Assembly: GCF_003259525.1 (NCBI RefSeq) | Contig: NZ_QLLO01000009.1 | Coordinates: forward strand, 1-64,000 | DNA: 64,000 nt | Direction: 5' to 3' | From: Olleya aquimaris | GTDB lineage: Bacteria; Bacteroidota; Bacteroidia; Flavobacteriales; Flavobacteriaceae | Part shown: piece after piece, positions 51,034-59,600 of the stretch | Numbering within the stretch: position 1 is the first letter of the stretch | Layout: every line of letters begins with the position of its first letter | The notes under the pieces: model-generated | What the model saw: only the letters and a program-made list of their open reading frames with translations | The model's database searches: none | Told to the model about the DNA's origin: nothing | Translations under genes and position numbers: made by a program

Positions 51034-53415
51034 ATGCGCATCAAAAAAGATATACTTAAAATACTAATTTTAATTCTTAGTTTTTCATCTTCAATTAAAG
51101 TCTTGGCTCAAGACTTTTCTGATGCTTGGACTGGGCACTTTTCTTATTTAGATGTCAGAGATATTTATCAAGGAACCACAAAGATTTTTTGTGCAGCAGA
51201 AAACGCCATCTTTATTTACGATAAAAACACAAACCAAATAGAAACCCTTTCTACAATTAATGGTTTGTCAGGAGAAACCCTTACTACTGTTAGTTATCAA
51301 GAAGAGCTTGGTTTAATTTTTATGGGTTTTGAAAATGGTTTAATTCAAATTTATGACGAAGCAGAACAATCTATATTATCTGTTGTAGATATAATTGAAA
51401 AACCAACTATAGCACCAAATAACAAAAGAATTAATCATTTAAATATCGTAGAGTATACCTTGTATATTTCTACAGATTATGGAATTTCTATTTATAATAT
51501 AGACAGATTAGAATTTGGAGATACTTATTTTATTGGACCAAATGGGTCTCAAATTAATATTACGCAATCAACTATTTTAGACGATTATATTTATGCGTCC
51601 ACTCCAAATGGTGTCAAAAGAGGATTATTAAGTAACCCTAACCTTATAGATTATCAAGAATGGGATCAATTTTTAGCAGGAAATTGGGTAGGTATAGTAG
51701 CAATTAATCAAAGTTTATTTATTGCTAGATCAAATAAGACAGTTTATGAATATGTCAATAATACGCTTCAATTAAAAGCGACGTATCAAGATTTTGTAAA
51801 TGACATTAGAGTAGATAATGGTAAGGTAATAGTTACAACAGAAAGAGAAGCTTATGTTTATAATCCTGTTGGTTTTACAACAATTGCTCAAGTAGTTAAC
51901 ACAGAATTATATGATGTAAAATACACATGTGCAACAGTAGATGAGTTTGATGATATTTTTGTCGGAACTTTTGGTGTAACAATTGATGGGAAAAGAGGAT
52001 TTGGAATATTAAAAACCAATGCTTTAGATACTTCTATATTTGAAGAAATACATCCAGACAGTCCATTGTTAAATAAGTTTTTTAAAGTTAATACATTGGG
52101 TGGGCATATATATGGAGTACATGGAGGTTATAGTATAGACTACAACCCATATTCTGGTGAGGTTTTTAGAAGGACTGGAGTGAGTCATTATTTTGATGAA
52201 GCATGGCAAAATATACCATATGATTCTATACAACCACTAGCAGCTTATCCTTGGTCTCTATCTCATATATCAATAAATCCTAATAACCCTAACCTAGCTT
52301 ACATAAGTTCTTCTGTAGGTGGTCTTTTAGAGGTAGATAACAATGAGGCAACTATAGTTTATGATGGTACAAATAGTACTTTAATTCCGTTTTTTGGTCT
52401 TAATCATTTTGTACATGCTTCAACTTATGATAGTGATGGGAGTCTTTGGGTTATGAATAGTAGATACGAAGCGCCTTTAAATAGATTTAAGGATGGACAA
52501 TGGACCTCTTTTGATTTTTTAGAATTAATTAATCCTGCAACTAGTAATAATGGTTTTTCTAATATAATAGTAGATGAAAATGATAACATATTTTTGGGCT
52601 CTTACAATTATGGGATAGTTGGTTTTAACGAAAACGGAGGTAATTATATTTTTCAGAATATAGCTGGAGAAGAAAATGACATGCCAGCAAATAATGTTAG
52701 GGGTATGGCATTAGACAAAAACGGACAACTCTGGTTAGGAACTGATAAAGGCTTAAGAGTCATTTATAATACTCAAGAGTTTATGAATGGAACAGGAGAA
52801 GTAGATAACATTGTTGTTCTAGACGATGGTATAGCTAGAGAGTTACTGTTTCAGCAGTATATAACAGATATAGAGGTTGATGGAGCTAATAATAAATGGA
52901 TAGCTACTCTAGATACAGGATTGTATTATTTTTCTTCAGATGGACAAGAAACTATATTTCATTTTACAACAGATAATTCACCTTTACCAACTAACGATAT
53001 TTTAGATGTAGACATTGATAATGTAAACGGAATTATCTACATCGCTACAGAAAAAGGATTAGTGTCATTTAAATCAGATTCATCAAAACCTAAAGATAAT
53101 TTACAGAATGCTTTTGTGTTTCCTAACCCAGTAAGACCAGGATTTGATATTGTATCAGAAAAAGTTAAAATTAGAGACATTTCAGATAATGTAAATATTA
53201 AAATAGTTGATATTGAAGGAAACTTAGTAGCAGAAGCAGAGTCTAGAACCAATTCTAGATTTAAAGGTTATAATCTGGAAATAGATGGAGGGACTGCTTT
53301 ATGGAATGGCAAAAATTTAGGTGGAAACATAGTCGCTTCTGGCGTGTACTTAATTATGCTAAACGATTTAGATACCTTTGAAACTAAGGTGCTAAAAGTA
53401 ATGGTAGTTAGATAA
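51034..53415 (+). CDS. porZ: PorZ-like type IX secretion protein (two-component-regulator propeller type)
   Basis: 793 residues from the ATG at 51034, which leaves a clean signal peptide ending near KVLAQ. The mature start DFSDAWTGHFSYLDVRDI is typical of PorZ. Repeated propeller blades (about 35-660) include MALDKNGQLWLGTDKGLRV, and there is a C-terminal beta domain (about 690-793, VFPNPVRPGFDIVSE, then VASGVYLIMLND) like a T9SS sorting domain. In Porphyromonas PorZ is part of the surface attachment complex that links cargo to A-LPS. The recO gene begins on the last base of the stop codon (TAATG), a tight coupling. The GTG-start frame overlaps a promoter element. Confidence 0.82.
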   Translation: MRIKKDILKILILILSFSSSIKVLAQDFSDAWTGHFSYLDVRDIYQGTTKIFCAAENAIFIYDKNTNQIETLSTINGLSGETLTTVSYQEELGLIFMGFENGLIQIYDEAEQSILSVVDIIEKPTIAPNNKRINHLNIVEYTLYISTDYGISIYNIDRLEFGDTYFIGPNGSQINITQSTILDDYIYASTPNGVKRGLLSNPNLIDYQEWDQFLAGNWVGIVAINQSLFIARSNKTVYEYVNNTLQLKATYQDFVNDIRVDNGKVIVTTEREAYVYNPVGFTTIAQVVNTELYDVKYTCATVDEFDDIFVGTFGVTIDGKRGFGILKTNALDTSIFEEIHPDSPLLNKFFKVNTLGGHIYGVHGGYSIDYNPYSGEVFRRTGVSHYFDEAWQNIPYDSIQPLAAYPWSLSHISINPNNPNLAYISSSVGGLLEVDNNEATIVYDGTNSTLIPFFGLNHFVHASTYDSDGSLWVMNSRYEAPLNRFKDGQWTSFDFLELINPATSNNGFSNIIVDENDNIFLGSYNYGIVGFNENGGNYIFQNIAGEENDMPANNVRGMALDKNGQLWLGTDKGLRVIYNTQEFMNGTGEVDNIVVLDDGIARELLFQQYITDIEVDGANNKWIATLDTGLYYFSSDGQETIFHFTTDNSPLPTNDILDVDIDNVNGIIYIATEKGLVSFKSDSSKPKDNLQNAFVFPNPVRPGFDIVSEKVKIRDISDNVNIKIVDIEGNLVAEAESRTNSRFKGYNLEIDGGTALWNGKNLGGNIVASGVYLIMLNDLDTFETKVLKVMVVR

Positions 53416-54137
53416 TGATAACCACTACAAATGCAATTGTACTTACAAAATTAAGATATAAAGATAACGACCTTATTGTTAAATGTTATACCCAAAAACA
53501 AGGTGTAGTTAGTTATTTGTTAAAAGGAATTTTAGCATCTAAAAAAAGTAATAAAAAAGGGGTTTACTTCCAACCGTTATCTCAACTTCAGTTAAATACA
53601 GATTATAAACCAACCCGTTCTTTACAGTATATAAAAGATATAAAAACAGAGTTTTTATATACTACATTACACACTCATATTTTAAAAAGTGCAGTTGTTA
53701 TGTTTCTAGCAGAAATATTGGCTCAAGCTTTACAAGAAGAAGAGCAAAATGACGCATTATATAGTTATTTACAAACCACACTACAATGGTTAGATACAAA
53801 CGATAAATTTTCTAATTTTCATTTATTGTTTTTATTAGAGTTGACCAAATATTTAGGGTTTTACCCTGATCAGTCTCAGATACAATCCGCTGCTTATTTT
53901 AATTTAGTTGATGGCGAGTTCCAGCAAGAAAGCACCTCTAAATATTGCGTAACTGGAGAAAATTTAACACTACTAAAACAGCTCTTAGGCATAACATTTG
54001 ATGATTTACATAGTATTAAAATTTCAGCAAAACAAAGACAATCATTTTTGGCTCTAATTTTAGTGTATTTTGAATTACATTTGGGCAACTTTAAAAAACC
54101 AAAATCTTTACAAATCCTTAATGACGTTTTTAATTAA
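53415..54137 (+). CDS. recO: DNA repair protein RecO
   Basis: 240 residues. N-terminal OB-fold (TTNAIVLTKLRYKDNDLIVKCYT, GVVSYLLKGILASKK), then the helical C-terminal domain (FHLLFLLELTKYLGFYPD, LLKQLLGITF). Loads RecA in RecFOR recombination. The Cys set of zinc-binding RecO types is not present. Overlaps the PorZ stop by 1 bp and the following TonB receptor start by 17 bp, so the three genes form one coupled transcript. Confidence 0.93.
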   Translation: MITTTNAIVLTKLRYKDNDLIVKCYTQKQGVVSYLLKGILASKKSNKKGVYFQPLSQLQLNTDYKPTRSLQYIKDIKTEFLYTTLHTHILKSAVVMFLAEILAQALQEEEQNDALYSYLQTTLQWLDTNDKFSNFHLLFLLELTKYLGFYPDQSQIQSAAYFNLVDGEFQQESTSKYCVTGENLTLLKQLLGITFDDLHSIKISAKQRQSFLALILVYFELHLGNFKKPKSLQILNDVFN

Positions 54138-56550
54138 AAAAATAAAGTTCTTTTTAAGCTTTTGCTTATTGTTTTCTGTTGTTTTTACAGCAACTTCACA
54201 AAATATTAAAGTGCTAAACAAAACTACTAACGAGCCAATAGTAGGTGTTGCTATTTACAATAAAGAGCAAAATAAAAGCGCAATTACAGATATTAATGGA
54301 GAAGCTAATGTAGATCAGTTTGCTGGAACAGAAATAATCTATTTTCAGCATATTTCGCATCAAACAAAACAGATTAAAAAAAGTAATATAGATAACAATG
54401 TCATTTTTTTAATTTCTAGTCAACAAGGTTTGGACGAAATTGTAATTTCGGTTTCTAATTTTGGCCAAAGAAAAAAAGATATTCCAAAAACAATAGCCAC
54501 CATAAGTGCAAAAGATGTCACTTTTAATAACCCACAAACTAGTGCAGATTTATTAGAAGGTACAGGTCAGGTGTATATTCAAAAAAGTCAATTGGGTGGC
54601 GGAAGCCCAATGATAAGAGGGTTTTCAACCAATAGATTGCTTATCACAGTAGATGGTGTACGTATGAATAATGCTATTTTTAGAGGTGGTAATCTTCAAA
54701 ATGTAATTTCAATAGATCCTTTATCTATACAAAACACAGAAGTTACATTAGGTGCAGGTTCTATAATTTATGGTAGCGATGCTATTGGTGGAGTGATGAG
54801 TTTTTATACTAAAAAACCAGAGTTTTCTTTTTCGGATACGTTACATCTTAAAAGTAATGTTTTAGTAAGATATGCAACTGCAAGTCAAGAAAAAACAGCA
54901 CATATAGATTTAAATTTTGGTCTAAAAAAATGGGCGTTTTTAACTAATGCGAGTTATACAAATTTTAATGATTTAAGAATGGGACGTTATGGTCCTACAG
55001 ATTATTTAAGACCAGAATTTGTAACAACAGTTAATAATGAAGATGTAATAATTGAAAATAATAACCCTAAAATCCAAAAATATACTGGTTATAGTCAAAT
55101 TAATTTGATGCAAAAAGTTAGTTATAAAGCTGAGGAAGATTTAGATATTGATTTAGGTGTATTTTACACAGCAACTTCAGATTATCCTAGATACGATAGA
55201 TTAATACGTTATAGAGGCGAAAATCTACGATCTGCAGAGTGGAATTATGGCCCACAAAAATGGTTTATGTCCAATGTAAGTGTAACTAAACGAAGTAGTA
55301 ATGCTACATTTTATGACAACATTAAAACCACTTTAGCATATCAAAATTTTCAGGAAAGCAGAATGGATAGAGATTTTCAAGAGGTTGAAAGAAATGTAAG
55401 AGCAGAATCTGTTGATGCTTTATCATTTAATATCGATTTTGAAAAAAGCCTAAGTAATAAGTCTTATTTGTTTTATGGTTTTGAATATGTATATAATAAA
55501 GTAGGATCTGTAGGGTTTACTGAAAATATTGAAACTAATACTACACAACAAACAGTATCTAGATACCCTGATGGTGCAACTTGGCAAAGTAGTGCAGTAT
55601 ATGCAAGTTATAAGTATAAGCCTAACAGTAAACTTGTATTACAATCTGGTTTAAGATATAATATCATTAATCAAAAAGCAGATTTTACAGAAAACAATCA
55701 GTTTTTAAATCTCCCTTTTTCAGAATCAAACAATACTGCTAAAGCGTTAACTGGTACAGCTGGAATGACTTGGTCACCAAATCAAACTTTACAGTGGAAG
55801 TTTAATTTGTCTTCAGCTTTTAGAGCACCAAATATTGATGATTTAGGTAAGGTTTTTGATTCAGAACCTGGTTCTGTAGTAGTGCCTAATGATAATTTAG
55901 ATCCTGAATATGCCTATAGTGGAGAGTTAGGGTTAAAGCTAGATTTTGACAAAGTAGTAGTTTTTGATATGGCAACCTATTATACCTATTTAGACAATGC
56001 TTTAGTAAGACGTAATGGCACGTTAAACGGAGAGACACAAATTATGTATGATGGCGAATTAAGTAACGTGCAATCCATACAAAACGCTTCAAAATCTTGG
56101 ATTTATGGATTTGAAATTGGAGCTTTAGTAAATGTGTCTGAACATTTAAAATTAACCTCTCAGTATAATATTATAGGTGGTACTGAAGAAACAGATGGTA
56201 TTGAAGTGCCAGTAAGACACGTTGTACCTAATTTTGGTAACACACATGTAGTATGGCAAAAAAACAGTTTTAAAATAGATGGATTTGTTAACTATAATAA
56301 CGCATTATCTTTTAATCAGTTAGCACCTTCTGAAGCTGAAAAAGATTATATCTATGCATTAGATGATAATGGTAATCCATATTCTCCTTCATGGTATACG
56401 TTAAATCTTAGAACACAATACCAAGTAGGAGAAGATGTAGTGATAACTGCTGCTTTAGAAAATATAACAGATCAACGTTATAAAACGTATTCGTCTGGTA
56501 TTGCTGCACCAGGTAGAAACCTTATTATTTCTTTAAAATATACTTTATAA
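54121..56550 (+). CDS. TonB-dependent receptor (heme/siderophore-type) with CarboxypepD-like N-terminal domain
   Basis: 809 residues from the ATG at 54121, giving a signal peptide (LSFCLLFSVVFTATSQ). A carboxypeptidase-regulatory-like domain (about 28-100) is followed by the plug (about 108-225, with MIRGFSTNRLLITVDGVRMN) and a 22-strand barrel ending in the usual aromatic terminus (LIISLKYTL). Segments FRAPNIDDLGKVF and NLDPEYAYSGELG resemble the boxes of heme and vitamin B12-type receptors, but the ligand is not set. Longer open frame from 54070 lies inside recO and is rejected. It ends at a shared terminator. Confidence 0.88.
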   Translation: MTFLIKKIKFFLSFCLLFSVVFTATSQNIKVLNKTTNEPIVGVAIYNKEQNKSAITDINGEANVDQFAGTEIIYFQHISHQTKQIKKSNIDNNVIFLISSQQGLDEIVISVSNFGQRKKDIPKTIATISAKDVTFNNPQTSADLLEGTGQVYIQKSQLGGGSPMIRGFSTNRLLITVDGVRMNNAIFRGGNLQNVISIDPLSIQNTEVTLGAGSIIYGSDAIGGVMSFYTKKPEFSFSDTLHLKSNVLVRYATASQEKTAHIDLNFGLKKWAFLTNASYTNFNDLRMGRYGPTDYLRPEFVTTVNNEDVIIENNNPKIQKYTGYSQINLMQKVSYKAEEDLDIDLGVFYTATSDYPRYDRLIRYRGENLRSAEWNYGPQKWFMSNVSVTKRSSNATFYDNIKTTLAYQNFQESRMDRDFQEVERNVRAESVDALSFNIDFEKSLSNKSYLFYGFEYVYNKVGSVGFTENIETNTTQQTVSRYPDGATWQSSAVYASYKYKPNSKLVLQSGLRYNIINQKADFTENNQFLNLPFSESNNTAKALTGTAGMTWSPNQTLQWKFNLSSAFRAPNIDDLGKVFDSEPGSVVVPNDNLDPEYAYSGELGLKLDFDKVVVFDMATYYTYLDNALVRRNGTLNGETQIMYDGELSNVQSIQNASKSWIYGFEIGALVNVSEHLKLTSQYNIIGGTEETDGIEVPVRHVVPNFGNTHVVWQKNSFKIDGFVNYNNALSFNQLAPSEAEKDYIYALDDNGNPYSPSWYTLNLRTQYQVGEDVVITAALENITDQRYKTYSSGIAAPGRNLIISLKYTL

Positions 56551-56552
56551 AA

Positions 56553-56583
56553 AAAAAGCCTCAATTTAATATTGAGGCTTTTT
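56553..56583. terminator. bidirectional terminator between the TonB receptor and the giant surface protein gene
   Basis: Stem AAAAAGCCTCAAT/ATTGAGGCTTTTT with a 5-nt loop, with A and T tracts on both sides. Confidence 0.9.
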
Positions 56584-56604
56584 AATTTTATAAAAGTTGA
56601 AACT

Positions 56605-59600
56605 CTATTTTTTAATAGCTTTCTTACTAATTACTTGTCCATTACTTAATTCTACTTTAGCTACATAAGCTGCTTGAGATAAGTTTGATAGATTGTAAGT
56701 TTCGCTACTATTATATCCTTTTAAGTTGTATAATAATCGCCCTAAAGCATCAAATATTTGAACAGACTTAATAGTTAAATCACTACCAGTTGTAAATAAT
56801 ACCTCATTATTCTCTAATTCAATTATTGATAAATTATTCTTGTATAACACATAATCATTTGTTCCTAAACTTGAATTATTAAAGACTACCTCAAAACGAT
56901 AATTAAACTCTCCCACTTCAGAAGTAAAAGAATAATCAGAGCTTGATAAATCATGAATTGTCGATAATAAATTATCTTTTAAATAAACAGTATTATTGGT
57001 TAAGAAATCTCCTTGTACAGACTCTATTGAAATGTTATAAATTGTTGGATTATTTACAGACGTTGAGAAAGCTAAAGGAACAACTTCATTAGTATCTAAA
57101 AGATTTAAATCTCTTCCTTGAATAGCAAAGATGTTTGAATTGCTATTAATTGAAGATCCAAATTTAACAGGTGCATTTAATGTAGATGTTTTTGCAGCGT
57201 CAAAATATCCTCCATCATAACCATGGGTTGCTTGGTCGCTATAAGCTACAAGTGTTTGACTAAATAAACCTGTGTCAGAAGTTAAGTTTAATCTAAGTTT
57301 TTCAATTGTTGTGTTATTACTATTTCTAAAAAATTGGGTATTGTTATCTCTAACACGCATATCGTTATTAAAGACAACCGTTCCGGTTGAAGAAGCTCTA
57401 AGATCAGTGTCTACAAATTTTACAAAAAATCCTTGTCCTGAAGGGATATATCTATTTGGTGTAATTCCGTCACCACCTGCAATTTCTCCAGCACCATTAA
57501 TAATAGCATAATCATCAGAAAAATTAAGTCCTTCATTACCATTAGTTGTTGCACTTGGCGCAGTATTTTGCGACCATAAATAAATAGTCCCATCTAAGGT
57601 AGCAGTTGTATTTGTTGAAGTCCAAACATTTTCAGTAAAAAATAAATCTACATCAATAGCTGAAGGGTAAGGGTTACCTATAAAATTCCAGTTATTATCA
57701 GGTACTGGACTAGAAGCATTGCTAGCATCGTTTCTAAATACTGGAACGTTAATTAATCCATTATTTAAAGTCCCTTCAAAAATGTGTCCAAAATTATTTC
57801 CTGATCCACCACCTATACTAAAAGATGTTGTAGATAACGTAGCAGCATAACCAACACCTGGTATCATTAGCCCAGAAGCATAACTCCAATCATCAGCATT
57901 ATCATCTATATCATCTAAGATGTCACCAGCTAAGTAAGGTGTTGCAGTATTGTCATTATTAGTTTCGTAAGTTGAATCTTCAAAATTAGCTGCATTAAAC
58001 ACAAATCGTCTATCTGGATTAGATGTAAAAAGAGCATCTTCTACAGTTTCATTTGACACAGGACTACTCCAATATGTATATTCATACCAATTATTTATAA
58101 TACCTGTTGTTTTGGTAACTTGTGCAGTATTATTTGTAGTGAAAAAGCTACTTCCAGAATCGTCATAAGTTGCTGCATTATCTACTTGTACAAAAGACCC
58201 TTTGTCTTGAATAAAGATTCGTCCATTATTTATAACATTATAATAAACTTCTACATAAGTGTTTTCTGCAATAGTTAAATTAAAACTTGGATTAATAACT
58301 AAGCTACATGCAGTAAAACTTGGTTGACCTGCTGTGTTTGTATCGTAGTTGGCACTTATAATTGCCTGTGTAGACACAGTAGGTAATCCGTTACTCCAAG
58401 AAACACCATCCCAAGTTGTAGTAGATATTGTTCCTCTAACTGCATTACTTGCAGTTATACATAATCCATCTTCTATTACTTGGCAGTAAAACTGATAATT
58501 ACTAGTGTCAAAACCACTAATAGTTAAAGTGTCTGTTGTTTCGCCAGATGCAGCTCCAGGAGAGAATGTGCCACTTGTAACATTAGACCATCCATCTGTA
58601 ACACCATCATTATATAACCATTGATAAGTTAATGTTCCACCATTTCCAGGTGATGCCGAAACAGAAAAGGATACGATATTACATCCAGTTACAGAAACCG
58701 GTTGAGATGTTATAGTTGGCGCATTAGTTAATATCGTGTAGTTTCCTAAATCACTAATGTCTCCTTGTGTTGCTGTTGTCCATTCTGTTGAATCAAAATT
58801 AGGGTTAGGGTCTGATACATTAGTATTTCTTCTATAAACAAATCCAGTGCCACCTACTGTTTCATCATGAAAATCATCAATTACTGTTGAGGTAGATATT
58901 TGTACTAATTCTAAACGATCGTCTGCATTGAAACCAGAAGTAGAACCTCCAAAAGCAAAATCCTCAATACCTGTTCCACCAGAATTAACCATCCCAACTA
59001 AAACCTCACCATCTGCAATACTACTTCCAATACCAGTTGCTGGAAAATTATAACTATGTGAAGATATTGTAGTTGTTAAATCTCCATAACGGTCAATACG
59101 GTAGTCTGTTAAGTCTATGGTTGCTCCAGTTGCATTGTATAATTCTATATAACCTCTAGAACCAGTATTTTCATCATAAACTTCTGTCATCATTAAACCA
59201 CTAGGGTTTCCGCAACTACCAGAATTTCTAATAACAGTAAATGGTGCTGAAGCTGGACATCCTAAATCGTCTGTTACTTCAATATTTCCAGAAGTGGCTC
59301 CTGTAGGAATAGTTACTTCCATTGTTGTAGCAGATACATTATTTACAGTTGCAGGTATTCCACTAACTGTTGCAGTAGCAGTTGTTAAATTAGTACCTGT
59401 AACGGTTACAATTGTATTGTCTGGTCCTGATGTTGGTAAAATTGAAATACTTCCAGCATTACATAATCCATCTCCTTGTACCATAAAAGTATATGGGTTT
59501 TCGTCTGCATCATTACTTGCAACAGAGATAATGGCTGTTCTTGTTCCTGAAGCTAAGGGTGAAAATGTAATTTCAAAAATAGCAGGTGGATTTTGCATTG

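Noticed and set aside
58368-58386. TTGGCACTTATAATTGCC considered as a sigma-54 promoter
   Set aside because: Spacing between GG and GC is 11 rather than 10 nt and it lies within a coding region away from any gene start.
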